Below are positions 16,342-28,384 of a stretch of 64,000 nt of DNA, one piece after another. Location: contig BRXU01000019.1 in assembly GCA_030267565.1 (NCBI GenBank), positions 918,501 to 982,500 of the forward strand, given 5' to 3'. A program made the position numbers and the translations under genes. The stretch comes from Pleodorina starrii (taxonomy: Eukaryota > Chlorophyta > Chlorophyceae > Chlamydomonadales > Volvocaceae). The notes below the pieces were generated by a model. That model worked only from the letters and a program-made list of their open reading frames with translations, did not search any database and was not told where the DNA came from. Numbering within the stretch: the stretch's first letter is position 1; each line of letters begins with the position of its first letter.

Positions 16342-17880
16342 AGCCGTAGCGCCTCTAGCGTAGCTAGAGAAGCGGAGGCCTTACCCCGACTGAAATGTAG
16401 TCCGTCCGATGTAATGCCTTTTTTTTGGCTTTTCGCTTTTCGTTTCGGCATTTCTCATCGCATATTACATTCTGTATTTCGGGATATGCATCCGTACGCA
16501 TGTTCAGCCATGTTTAAATTTGTGTTACTTTCCGCTGATCGCGGCCGAAGTCGCATGAGCGCCTCCGCACCGGGAAATCATCGCAATCGCTGTTAAAATC
16601 GTTATAATGGAATTGTGACATGGCGGCGCGATGTGAATCGTATTGCTATATCGTGAAGTGGAATAGAATTCTTCCGCTCCGAAACCCCGACGCGTAAAGT
16701 GCGTAAATTTGTTTTGCGTCGCGGAATGTACTGCTCGCCTTGCATAGTATTGCGTAGCGGATCGTAACGAAGCATAGCGGAGCGTATCGCGGAGCGTCGC
16801 GTGGTCCGCGATTAAAGTCGTGCGCGCCTGCAAGCGCTGCTGCTCGCTCACTCGCTCGCTCGCTCGTTCGCTCGCTCGCTCACTCGTGAAGTATAATTGC
16901 TCGGCTCCGAAACCCCGACGCGTAAAGTGCGTAAATTTTTTTTACGTCGCGGGATGTGCTGCTCGCATATAGATATATCATAGAAATCATTTATGTGCGA
17001 TATCATAGCGTTAGGCTTGTCAAAGTTAGTCGCCTTGCAATTTGTGAGGAAAATGCGATCGTGCACTCGCGCTACTTAGGATGCTGCATAGCATAGCGTA
17101 GCGTTGCATAGCGTTGCGTAGCGGATCGTAACGAAGCATAGCGGAGCGTATCGCGGAGCATAGCGTCGCGTCGTGTAGTCGGCGATTAAAGTCGTGCGCG
17201 CCTGCGCAGCGCTCCGCTACGTTCTGCTGCGCTTCGTTACGCTGTCGCTCGCTCGCTCGCTCGGTTTCATCACTTTAACGCAAGTCGGCGATTAAAGCCG
17301 CGCACGCTTCGCTGCGCTTGGCTCAAAGTTAGTCGCCGCTCGTCGCGGCTCGTCGTGTCTCGCGTCGTCGCCGCTCGTTATTCGTTGCCGCTCGCCGCCG
17401 CTCACCGCCGCGTAGCGTAGCGTAACGTAGCATCGCGTCGCGTACCATAGTGTAGTGCAGCGTGAACGATCGCAAATCGCACGTCACATTTCAACGTGCA
17501 CGATTGAAGTCGTGCACGCGCCTTCCCGTGGAGCATAGTGTAGTGTAGCGTCGTGTCATGTTGCGTCACGTTGCGTCGTGTCGCATCGTGTAGTGCAGCG
17601 CAGCATGCACGATCGCATTGCAATGCTACGCAACGAACGCAACATGACGTCGCGTCGTCGCGTCATGTAGCCTAGCGTAGTGTAGCGTAGCATAGCGTAG
17701 CATAGCGTTGCGTAGCGGATCGTAATGGAGCGGAGCGGAGCGTAGCGTGGAGCATTGCAGAGCGTAGCATCTAGCATAGCATCACGTCGCGTCACGTAAC
17801 ATGGTGTAGCGTAGCGTCGCGTCGCGTCGCATCGCATCATGTAGCCTAGCATAGCGTAGTGTAGCATAGCGTTGTGTAGC
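16340..17880. repeat. Low-complexity GTAGC/CGTCG-rich DNA
   Basis: Built from recurring words such as GCATAGCGTAGC, GGATCGTAACGAAGCATAGC and CGCTCGCTCGCT. A longer unit (GTAGCGGATCGTAACGAAGCATAGCGGAGCGTATCGCGGAGC) occurs near 16,752 and near 17,116. Open frames here translate to repetitive Tyr/Ala/Thr/Arg strings and are not genes. Confidence 0.6.
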
Positions 17881-17885
17881 GAATC

Positions 17886-18008
17886 GCAATGGAGCATAGC
17901 GTCGCGTCGCGTCGCGTCCCGTCGCGTCCCGTCGCGTCGCGTCGTGTCGCGTCGCGTCGCGTCGCGTCGCGTCGCGTCGCGTCGCGTCGCGTCGCGTCGC
18001 GTCGCGTC
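17886..18008. repeat. CGTCG pentamer satellite
   Basis: About 24 head-to-tail GTCGC units with few interruptions, ending at CGTCCGCATCCG. Confidence 0.85.
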
Positions 18009-18060
18009 CGCATCCGCAAGGGGCGCTACGGCAGCCCGCGGCCCAAAGGGCGCGCGCTTG

Positions 18061-19205
18061 TAGGATTGCCCATGTCCGTGTGTGGGTTCTGGGTTCTGGG
18101 AAGTAATTGGACAAGTGTAGACTTTCGGTCAACGGAAAGTCTGCATAAGTAAAAGATTACATTCTTTATTGCACGGTAAATTTATTATTGGAACCCAACA
18201 TCGCATGAGTACAAACCAGTTTGGCAGTCTCCATGGACCGAGGCCGAGGTCAAACCATCACCTCTTGGCCTATAATTAATTCCAGAAGATTCATCGTTCC
18301 TTAAGGTGGAATTCTGACATGACGGCGTGAAATGAATCTTCGTTTCGGAAACAAACTATGTTTGCACTGCGAACATTCTTCCCGCGACCATACCACAGCA
18401 GCTCTGCTAGCCGGTCCGATCGTCTTGACGCATATTACTATTACAAAGGTTGCAAGGAGCAAACCATGAGGGGCAAACTGCTGGTTGTTGGACGCCAAGC
18501 CGCCAATGCACGCACGATGCAGCGGTCTTCTGCGGGCCGCCCAACAAGTCCATTCGGCAACCTAGGGGATGGACTTCTACATTCCCTGTCCTAATGTTAA
18601 AGCAGTCAAGCCTCCTCTACCAGGCCTCTACGGCGAATACCTCAGTAGCGAGGCCTGTGCACTCTCGTCGGCAACTGCACTTCGTCGCAACCCTCGCAAA
18701 CAGTTCCGCTGTCCTTCTATTGGCAATCAAGTCAGCCTGCGTGATGTGTAAATGATGCACTCCATGTCTACTGTCAAGTAACTTCAGCCAATGCGCTGGC
18801 CGGAAGAGTTGCACAGTGCCGAGACGGCGCGCGCGCGATGCTAAACATGGGTCGGATTGCTGAAGCCGCAGGCATTTCAGATATTAAGCTCTGGCTGCCT
18901 ATCAGCAGGAATGTCGACACTCTCACAGTTGACGCCCTCGCCGCTCGCTTTGGAAATGCCGTATTTCGGTCGATGCGCACATGCGCTCATGCACCCGACG
19001 GGATGACGCGCTTCGCGCGGCGCCGGCAGGCCTTGCTAACGACTCGGCTAGCAGGCATTTCGGGAAAACGCTCTGGCTGTCTATCAGCAGGAATGTCGAC
19101 ACTCTCACACTTCACGCCCTCGCCGCCCTAGCACTCAACTTCACCCGTACAGATTTAGTGGGGCCCCGCCCTTTTTCCGGCTTCAAGGAAGCCGACACCA
19201 ACCCC
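18061..19205. repeat. 1.1-kb dispersed repeat, copy b
   Basis: Direct repeat of 15,130-16,260. Its right end (CTATCAGCAGGAATGTCGAC... to CCTTTTTCCGGCTTCAAGG) occurs a third time at 28,238-28,384, next to the broken second retroelement, and in inverted form near 42,431-42,466. Confidence 0.7.
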
Positions 19206-19209
19206 TTGT

Positions 19210-20130
19210 CCCTTTACTGCCGCGCGCATCCCGTCGCTATGCAAGACGCGCCCGCGGTCGGTCGCGGCTGCTGCTGATGCGGTTGCGCCGATTGCTGTCA
19301 CAGCTGCTGTTTCCGGGCGTTCAGAAGTTCGTGCAAAGCCGGCCGGCCCCTCCCACACTCTCTTTGCCTCCAACACCCGGGTTGCGACTCGCTCCTGAGC
19401 ATCCAGCACGGCCCGCCCCAGGTATGTGTCGATGGCGTTCCTAGCTAGCCGGCCGTACAGCTGATGGCCGTCCGCCAGGTGCGTCCCCAAAACGCGTCTC
19501 TAGGCTTTGACAGCGAAAGGAGAACACCTATACTGACAGTAGTGACAAGCACGTATAGCGTTCGGCAAGCCGCCTTTGCCGCATCGCTCATGCCGGCGAC
19601 ACTTTTCTTCCTGCCTGAGAGAGGTTTGGGGTGGCCTTCGGCGGACCGCTCTTTTTCGGATACGTGCGCTTGGTCGCTTTACCTCTTCATCACCAGCCTG
19701 GAATGTCACCTTCGCGTGTAAACATCCGATTCACGCACACTTTCCTGTGTCGTTTTCGTTGTCCCGCAAACAGCCTTCGGACGCGTGTAAACCTGCGCAG
19801 CGCATGTATGCGCCGGTTTATTTCGGCCTCCTACGTTCTGCGCCTCGCGCATGCGTGACCATCGCTTTGCATCCAAGCGCAATGTATATTAGATTTGTTC
19901 TTATAATCGCGGTGGCGGTCCAGAGGTCTCCGCGTATTGCTTCAACCGTTCCGTAACCGTCACAGCTCGCCATCTGGTCTTAAAGTCGTGTTGCCTTATC
20001 TCGCTATCATTTGTTGATACTCCTTCGCGCTGCCTTTGCATCTTCCGTTTTCGTCTTTGCATTATCCGATTTCGGCCTTCGCCGGCGAATTAATTCTCCT
20101 TCCCGCTGTTCGCGCTGCGGTGCATTGCCT
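19210..20130. other. No recognisable gene
   Basis: Mixed sequence between repeat copy b and the 161-bp tandem array. I see no domain, splice-supported exon chain or RNA gene. Confidence 0.5.
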
Positions 20131-20137
20131 CGCACAA

Positions 20138-20750
20138 ATGGATTCCATTGTTTATGCCATTCTTGCATATGTTTATACACAACGTTTGCGTCCCCCGGGC
20201 GCTTGGTTCTCCTTCCTGCGCATTACGCATGCATGCGTCACCGCGTTCCTTATTGTGGCCGCTTTCCATTTTAGGACCCCGTGCTTTGCCTCGCACAAAT
20301 GGAATCCATTGTTTATGCCATTTTTGCATGTGTTTATACGCAACGTTTGCGTCCTCCGGGCGCTTGGTTCTCCTTCCTGCGCATTACGCATGCGTCACCG
20401 CGTTTCATATATATTGTGGCCGCTTTCCATTTTAGGACCCCGTGCTTTGCCTCGCACAAATGGATTCCATTGTTTATGCCATTCTTGCATGTGTTTATAC
20501 GCAACGTTTGCGTCCTCCGGGCGCTAGGTTCTCCTTCCTGCGCATTACGCATGCGTCACCGCGTTTCATATTGTTGCTTGCCGCTTTCCATTTTAGGACC
20601 CCGTGCTTTGCCTCGCACAAATGGATTCCATTGTTTATGCCATTCTTGCATGTGTTTATGTTTATACGCAACGTTTGCGTCCTCCGGGCGCTAGGTTCTC
20701 CTTCCTGCGCATTACGCATGCGTCACCGCGTTTCCTATTGTGGTCCTGTG
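20138..20750. repeat. 161-bp tandem repeat, four copies
   Basis: The block ATGGATTCCATTGTTTATGC recurs with starts at 20,138, 20,299, 20,460 and 20,621, exactly 161 bases apart. The last unit is partial and carries an extra GTTTAT. Units differ by few substitutions, which indicates recent amplification. The open frames inside are periodic artefacts. Confidence 0.85.
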
Positions 20751-21522
20751 TGGTCCGTTCGGGCAAACGATGGGCGACTTCAATTCAAAAGCATGTCGCC
20801 TTTCACATACGCTTTTATGGGCCCTCGCAGGCACACAGCGCAGTGTGTCCTGCACTGCGCTGGCGTCCTCAAGGCGCATTCCCTTGTATGACTCCGTTTC
20901 GTCTCCCCGTGTCTCGCCGATCCTCGCTTCCGCCCTTGCCATTCTTCCGCCCTTGCCATTCTCTGCATTTTATCATGTTCTCAGCGTGCTTCGAGGCCGC
21001 TGAAGATGCAGCGGTACTGCCCCATTACCGCCCACATGTGTACTGCGGGCCCACATATATATTGAGCCCACAACTCCTCTGGTGCTTAACCCTTCACTTC
21101 ATTGGTCTGAGGACCACGCAATTCCGGGTAAAGCTTGCAAGCGTCTCTATGCGAGTACTTGTAGCGGAGCCTTGCACTCTCGTCGGCATGTGCACAATGC
21201 GAAATGCGAATGGCTGCACGTTGCATGTTCCGGATCTCTGGCAGGACCATGGAAGCACGGTTGGAACGGACACTGCAATTCGGAGTGCCCGGGGGGAAGG
21301 GGGGTGTGGGGGGATGGGGGCCCTACCAAACGAGCCCCGGTTTAAGTCTGGCTAAGGCTGTGGCCTTATTAGCCTAAGTTGGCCTAAGCAGGATTATTGC
21401 GGCATGTGCGGATTAAGCACAACTTATAACCGACTTTGAGTTAGTGTGGTATTAGCCCCCACTTATAGCTGTATAAGTCCGAAATGTTGGGTTAGCAGCA
21501 CTTAGCCCCTGGCCGCCACCTG
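20751..21522. other. No recognisable gene
   Basis: Single-copy-looking sequence between the tandem array and the second retroelement, with no supported feature. Confidence 0.5.
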
Positions 21523-22655
21523 AACACCCGCCCGCACAGGAAACCCCCACCTACCACGAAAGGCAACGAGCGCAATGTGCATGATTCACGCCATTAACAC
21601 CTGCTCGGGCGCCCGTACATCGACCCCCCCCCACGTACTTAACTACTGTCGTACCATGACAAGACACATGCAGCAGCAAGGCCTCCATGCAGCGGCCGCC
21701 ATCTGGAAGCACGCGCACAACCCTAGCACGGGCCTCTTCTCCACCATAGTGCTTAACCACTACCTACGCCACAACGTACGGATCCGCGACGCCAGCGGGA
21801 ATACACTCCACGACACACACATCGCATCACTGAGCAATGAGCTTCCGATAAGCAAAGGGGACCAGCTCGACACCCTCTGGGCACAACTACCCCCCCCCCC
21901 CCTGCCCAAAGCTGGGGTTTCATAGTGCATCTCGAAGGCCATGCCGTCGCCGTCCGAAGGCAACACACGCATTGGTTCAATGTCGACTCGCAATCACCGC
22001 GCCCAATACAGCCGACAACCAATTGGCCCCTCGCTCACGGCACAATCTACTGCCTCCAACACCGGCACAACAGCGCCCCGTGTCAAACACATGTCGACCT
22101 CCGGAATGTCACGCCACCTGAGCAATGGACCGCAGCAGCCCTGACGACCAACACACAGAACGGACCTGACCTACCGACCAGTCGCCACCATCACGGACAC
22201 GACGGAACAACACCAGACCGGCCACGACACACGCACAATACCGGAACCCACCCCCACCGAAGCGCCCCCCTCGCCCTCCCACGAGGTGAGAGCGTTTGCA
22301 GAGCACGAGGCACCCCGGCACACCGCCGCCAGCCCAGACCCCATCCCGATGGAGGTAGATGACGCGGGCTCCCCCGGAAGTAAGTCACACATGCAATCGA
22401 CGGAACCCGGAGGCCCCGAGGGCCACCCGGCACAAACTCCTGCCGACCCCAGCCCCATGGACACTGACGACGCGGAACTCGATGCGGAAACCCCGCAGCC
22501 TCCGCCAGATGCCGCGGGCCGCGGGCCCCCCCTGCGGCCCGTGCAGCAAGACCCCCTAGGCCCCGTAGAGCAACCGCGAATGCTCCTGAAGCGCGCCACG
22601 CCGACACGAGACGGGCCACCAGGCGCGCCTCCACTCCGGAGGCCGCGGCACATGT
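21523..22655 (+). pseudogene. Duplicated, decayed Josephin-plus-linker segment of a Dualen-like element
   Basis: Near-identical to 23,455-24,587, giving a 1.13-kb direct repeat about 1.93 kb apart. The Josephin region is broken: bases are lost around the catalytic Cys and the NNLLGG block, and a C-rich run at about 21,889-21,903 adds a frameshift. The linker still has the acidic MDTDDAE segment. It was probably made by local duplication or by nesting of a related element, then decayed. Confidence 0.75.
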
Positions 22656-24291
22656 ACATACGCATGCACTTACGCACCTTGCCCTTTACTGTGCACGCAC
22701 CGCCGCTCTGATCACCAAACACCTCGCACACAGACTTTTGGCGGCGACACGACTAACCATGCAAGCCAACAGAACGCGACGAATACATGCCGAATGGACT
22801 CGAGTCGCCCATACAATACTACTCATGCCCCTCGCAGTCACCCCAACCGCCCTAACCCTCGCCCTACAACCCCTGTACGACGTCGCCCACTATCTGTTCT
22901 CTGCATTCCTCCTGATCTGGGCGGGACGCCTGATCCTCGTAACACTAATTCTACCCCGAGGTGCCGCCCTGCTCCGCACCGTACGACATGCCGTTCACAC
23001 CATACGCGTCGGCACCCGCCGAGTATGGGACGCAACCGGACCCCTTGCACATCAGCTGGCATTCCTCACCATTCTCACCCTGATCTGCTGGCAACTGATC
23101 ACAGGGGACATCATAGCACCATACCTCGCAGCCGGCATGCTCACCATCTCAAGATGCGTGCAGGCCACGCCACCATTAACACGCCGCGTGCACGGCCACG
23201 TCTGTGCCTGCGTTCTCGCCGGTCTGCTCACACACGTCCCAAGCACGAGCCAAGGCGCGGTTGCGCCTCTCGCAACGGCGCTCGCTCTGCTAGTCTTGGA
23301 CATCCCGGAAGCGACCCGCCTCAGCCGACCACAACATGAGCCCCAGTACGGAGGGCCCGACGAGGGCATGACACGCCGCGCTGCAACACCTGCCCACACA
23401 ACCGGCACAAACAACGCGCCGCGACGCCCCCAGGACGTCCCCTGGCCACCACCGGGACACCCGCCCGAACAGGAAACCCCCACCTACCACGAAAAGCAAC
23501 GAGCGCAGATGTGCATGATTCACGCCATTAACAACCTGCTCGGGGGCCCGTACATTGACCCACCCTACGTACTAAGCTACTGTCGTACCATGACAACACA
23601 CATGCAGCAGCAAGGCCTCCATGCGGCGGCCGCCATCTGGAACCACGCGCACAACCCCAGCACGGGCCACTTCTCCACCATAGTGCTTAACCACTACCTA
23701 CGCCACAACGTACGGATCCACGACGCTAGCGGCAACACACTCCACGACACACACATCGCATCAGTGAGCACCGAGCTTCCGATACGCAAAGGGGACCAGC
23801 TCGACACCCTCTGGGCACAACTCCCCTCTCACGCCCAACACTGGGGTTTCATAGTGCATCTCGAAGGCCATGCCGTCGCAGTCCGAAGGCAACACACGCA
23901 TTGGTTCATCATTGACTCGCAATCGCAGCGCCCGACACAGCTGACAACCCATTGGCCCCTCGCTCACGGCACTATCTACTGCCTCCAACCCCGGCCCAAC
24001 AGCGCCCCGTGTCAAACACATGTCGACCTCCGGAATGTCACGCCACCTGAGCAATGGACCGCAGCAGCCCTGACGACCAACACACAGAACGGACCTGACC
24101 TACCGACCAGTCGCCACCATCACGGACACGACGGAACAACACCAGACCGGCCACGACACACGCACAATACCGGAACCCACCCCCACCGAAGCGCCCCCCT
24201 CGCCCTCCCACGAGGTGAGAGCGTTTGCAGAGCACGAGGCACCCCGGCACACCGCCGCCAGCCCAGACCCCATCCCGATGGAGATAGATGA
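22656..24291 (+). pseudogene. Dualen-like copy 2: membrane region and intact Josephin domain
   Basis: One open frame covers a multi-pass hydrophobic region (blocks near codons 25-45, 50-75, 105-125 and 128-140 of the ORF starting at 22,738) and then a Josephin domain. The latter has YHEKQ...MCMIHAINNLLGG (catalytic Cys codon 23,512-23,514), GHAVAV and WFIID, with the His-to-Asp spacing of 15 preserved. Linker homology then shifts to another frame (24,215-24,922), so the element is broken. Upstream ectodomain sequence is missing. Confidence 0.82.
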
Positions 24292-24922
24292 CGCGGGCTC
24301 CCCCGGAAGTAAGTCACACATGCAATCGACGGAACCCGGAGGCCCCGAGGGCCACCCGGCACAAACTCCTGCCGACCCCAGCCCCATGGACACTGACGAC
24401 GCGGAACTCGATGCGGAAACCCCGCAGCCTCCGCCAGATGCCGCGGGCCGCGGGGCCCCCCTGCGGCCCGTGCAGCAAGACGCCCCTAGGCCCCGTAGAG
24501 CAACCGCGAATGCTCCTGAAGCGCGCCACGCCGACACGAGACGGGTCACCAAGCGCGCCTCCACTCCGGAGGCCACGGCACATGTACGCACCAGCAGGAA
24601 GCGGACCAGAAGGCAAGTAGGGCCCGCGCCAGCAACCCACACCATCACACATCACCTGCTCCGCATGCAAGGCCTCCCCATCCGACCGGGCCGTAACCGC
24701 AAGGCCGCCGACGCACCTGTCGGAGCCGAGACAACTCAGGCACCGCAACACAACCCATCCAACACGGCCCCCGACCCTGTACGAATGGCCGCGCACGGCA
24801 CGACGCGCCCCTCTCCGGAACAAAATGCAACACGCCCACGCCCACGCAAGCGCCCAGCGGAAAGCTCCCCCCCTCGCAGTCCCTCCCGAAACCCAAAGCA
24901 GGACCTCAGCAACAACACATGA
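24215..24922 (+). pseudogene. Dualen-like copy 2: Pro-rich linker
   Basis: Acidic and Pro-rich, then a basic patch (RTSRKRTRRQVGPAP) and ITHHLLRMQGLPIR. These match the linker of the intact element (RKRRKIGPAP, then LYHLLRNQGLPIR). It is out of frame with both the Josephin part before it and the endonuclease part after it. Confidence 0.75.
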
Positions 24923-25830
24923 CGAAGTACGCCCACCCAAAAAAGCCAAGGACGGACGCCCCCGCCGCACCTGCCAAAGCGCCAGAGCAGACCGCCAGCG
25001 AGCTGCCCCCGGCCGCACCAGGAGCACCGCCGATAGGCTATCTCAAACTTGTTACGATGAACACGCGGAGCCTGCTAGGGCACCGTAAGAGAATTATGCG
25101 CTTAGTCGATGACCACAAGCCAGATGTGCTGGTGCTAACCGAAACCAGGCTAAGCGCCCACCATCGGCGTGCTATTGCTAGCATAAAGCAGAGCATGAAG
25201 CCCTACCAGACCTACCTGAGCAACCGCCCGCATGTCGCTGACCGCGCCAATCGGGAAGCAGGCGTCCTGATCGGAGTGGCGGAGCGCTTCAGTAGACAGG
25301 GCAGCGCCACCGCAGAACCTATACCCACTGAACTGGAAGGGTACATAGGGCATGTGCGCATAGCCCCCCCGGCCAGCTCCGCCCTCCACATCATAGGGTT
25401 GTACTGCCCATCCGACTCCACCACACGGCAGAGGATATACGACTATGGGCCAGCGACGGGCGAACACCTGGTCATGGCGGGCGACTGGAACGCCGTGCTC
25501 AAAGCGAGTGACCGGTCGACAGGCATCTGCAACACGGACGACAGGGCACACCGATGCTTCTCGACGGACAACGACCTGCAACCAGTCAGCACCATGCAAC
25601 GAGAATACACCTACACACAGACACAACTCGGACTCGACACCCACCTGAGCCGCATCGACGACGTCCTCCTTGCCCCCCAAACCACCGCCGCTGTGGCCAA
25701 GGAGGGCAATGCGTACGAACAAGTGTACGAGTGTGGAGGCAACATCGACCACCGACCGCTGTGTACCTTCCTACCCCTAACGGGACTCCGCCTCTTCCCT
25801 GGCCCCGCGGCCCAGCCCCCCACTACATGA
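24919..25830 (+). pseudogene. Dualen-like copy 2: AP endonuclease, domain intact
   Basis: An open frame of 303 codons with MNTRS, LTETR, AGDWN, SRIDD and DHRPLC: every catalytic motif of the LINE AP endonuclease is kept. It aligns with residues 1248-1505 of the intact element with many conservative changes, so the two copies belong to different subfamilies. Confidence 0.85.
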
Positions 25831-28236
25831 ACCCAAGCTTATGGAGCCGCATCCAGCTGCCAATCCTCACTGCCACTCCACTGCCAACACCCCCCCCCCC
25901 CGCTCAGGGAGATTGCACGCACGACGGGGCATTGGCAGGAGCCTGACTCGTTTACATGATGAGCACAAAGCGCTGAAACGCGACCTTACGCACGCACTGC
26001 ACCCGCAGGGCACCCCCCCACCCGACGACCGCGACCCAACAGCCCCCACCACAACACACCCAGGCGGCAACGCTGGGCCCGAACACCACGGATCAGACCC
26101 CCGACCTACCTGAAGCTGGTACCGCCCACAAACCACAAGGCCCGGGGGACCCGTGGGACAACCTTGAGACCCGCGACCTGCGCAACGCGATCCGGAGCAA
26201 GGGAGACGAAATGGAAGGTAGTTAATGAGACACGCAAATTGCACATGCGCAGAGCAAGCAGGCGGCTCCAACGACTTCTCACAAAGAAGCCAAAGCAGGC
26301 GCACAGGCAAATCCTAGAGCCTGACGATCAACCGCGAGGTTTCACGGCCATACGCCATCCCGCGGATGGACACGTATGCACGGACTCAGAAGGCATCCTC
26401 GACGCGCTACACGCACACTTCGCCCTACTAGCCAGGCCCGTCTATCTCCGGCCCTCGCACAGGCAAATACCTCCCAGGCGAGGCCCCACGCAAATACCCC
26501 TGGGAAGAGGCCGGGGCCCCCGACCCGCTCAGACAAGGCCTGGCACGCTGGGACGGCGCGCCCCCGTCCCTCCTCCCAGGAATCCTCGACCTACCCATGC
26601 ATCTTCCGTACCTGCCTGGGCCACCTCGCCCGCAATAAGGCCCCTGGGCCGGACGGCCTGCCCAATGAACTCCTCCAAACCCTCCCAGACGACCTCCAGA
26701 CCGCAATACATCACCTAATCACCGTGATGTGGGTCAAAGCCGAAATCCCCCCAATGGACACCATCCGACACGGTACTCATCAAGAAAGGAGACCCACTTC
26801 TTTTCAAGAACAAACGCCCGATCGCCCTGGCAAATACCCTCTACAAGCTGTACACCAGCCACATCACCCTTAACATAGTAACCTACAGCGAGCAAGCACA
26901 CATCTTTACCGAGGCCCAGGAAGGGTGCCTCCGGCAGCGCAACACAGAACGGCAAATCCAGAATGTGCTGCATGCACGCTATCGAAGACGCGGGCCTCAC
27001 CGGGCGCGACCTGTGCTTACTATATATCGACTTCACATCCGCATTTAACACCATCGACCACGACAAGCTGTTTATGATCATGTACGATCTGGGCTACCCA
27101 GACGACCTCATCGAGGTGGTTGCAAACCTGTACTCGCACGCCACGACACGCATACGGACCGAACACGGCTAGCTGCACCGCGAACATTGCGATCGAGCGC
27201 GGAACGATCCAGGGAGACACGCTGTCGCCCGTACATTATCTACATGGAACCCCTCCTACGCTGGCTGCACAGCGGAGGTAGGGGTTACCGATATGGCTGT
27301 CTCCGGGATGAAGAAAACGATCGCCATCTTCAGCTCAGGGGCATTCGCTAACGACCTAGTTATCCTTACGAACGCGGTATCGGATGTACGGCTCCAATGC
27401 TCAAAACTTGAACGGTATGCGAGGTGCGTGGGGGCCCTCAAGGTCAACGTGAGTAAGTGCCAAGTGCAAGGCATTCTGCATGGTCGCGCGCGCTCTGACA
27501 AGGATCTAAGCAGAGGCCCCGGCGCCCAAAAATACCAGACCGCCCTGGAACGCCTTCTGAAAAACCAAATGAGAATAGACGACATGCCTATCCCGTACGA
27601 ACCCCCACGCGGCCGTACAAGTATCTGGGAGTACACATCACCCCCACGCTAGACTGGGCAGAACAGGTGGCATACGTGCGCGCCGACATAGAGACAGACG
27701 AGGGCGAGGCATTCAGAGTTCCCTCGCGACCCCCGACCAACGCATCAACATGATCAAAACCCTTTGTGGCGTACAGCTTGCCCACCATGGCGTACACCCC
27801 ACAAGACATTGCCAGCTTCGATGCGCAAATCGCTGGCATATATAGCAAAACGCAGCTACGGACTAAAGATGGGCTTCCCCACCCGCGCCATTCTCAGCCC
27901 GACCTACCGCGAGGGTCGGCCTGGGGGTTGGCACCGTACGTACCCTATACGCCGTCCGGGCGGCAAAGACCCTCGTCCTCTCCCTCAACGATGACGGCCG
28001 TCTCGGAGCGGTGACCAGATCCCTCCTCCGCCTGCAAAGTCGATACATGGGAACCATACCGGCACATGAACTCAAACGTGAATGCAAATTCTACACCACA
28101 CTGAAACAGCTCGCTCTCGTGAGGGAAGCGGGGATGGAACTCACGGACAAAGAGACAGCGTACGAACCGACAATGAGCAGCCTCGCCCACCTGATCGGAT
28201 CTCTCAAGCAACCCAGCACCCAGGCACTTCGGGAAT
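25831..28236 (+). pseudogene. Dualen-like copy 2: broken reverse transcriptase, 3' end missing
   Basis: Fragments in several frames match the intact element: NKAPGPDG (about 26,632), YIDFTSAFNTIDH (about 27,026), QGDTLSP (about 27,212), then FAND at about 27,343 where the active site should be FADD, and the segment ending ALKK/ELKR...KFYTTLKQL (about 28,050-28,110). Homology stops at 28,236, about residue 2,410 of 3,702, so RNase H and the restriction-like endonuclease are absent. A missing 3' end is unusual for a LINE, which normally loses its 5' end. Confidence 0.82.
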
Positions 28237-28237
28237 A

Positions 28238-28384
28238 AACCTCTGGCTGTCTATCAGCAGGAATGTCGACACTCTTTCACATCACGCCCTCGCCGCCCTA
28301 GCACTCAACTTAACCCGTACGGATTGAACGGGGCCCCGCCCTTTTTCCGGCTTCAAGGAAGCCGACACCAACCCCTTGTCCCGG
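28238..28384. repeat. Right-end fragment of the 1.1-kb repeat
   Basis: About 147 bases match the ends of copies a and b, from CTCTGGCTGTCTATCAGCAG to ACACCAACCCCTTGT. The fragment begins directly where homology of the second Dualen-like copy stops, so it marks the breakpoint. Confidence 0.7.

Noticed and set aside
17400..18130. Open frames with YATLRYAT/RRDAT repeats
   Set aside because: Products of the GTAGC/CGTCG low-complexity DNA in every frame; no independent coding signal.
15130..19205. LTR retrotransposon with two LTRs
   Set aside because: No gag, protease, RT or integrase motif between the repeats and no primer-binding site seen.
20138..20700. Plus- and minus-strand ORFs with repeated LRALGSPSCALRM-like segments
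   Set aside because: Periodicity equals the 161-bp tandem unit; frames differ between units.
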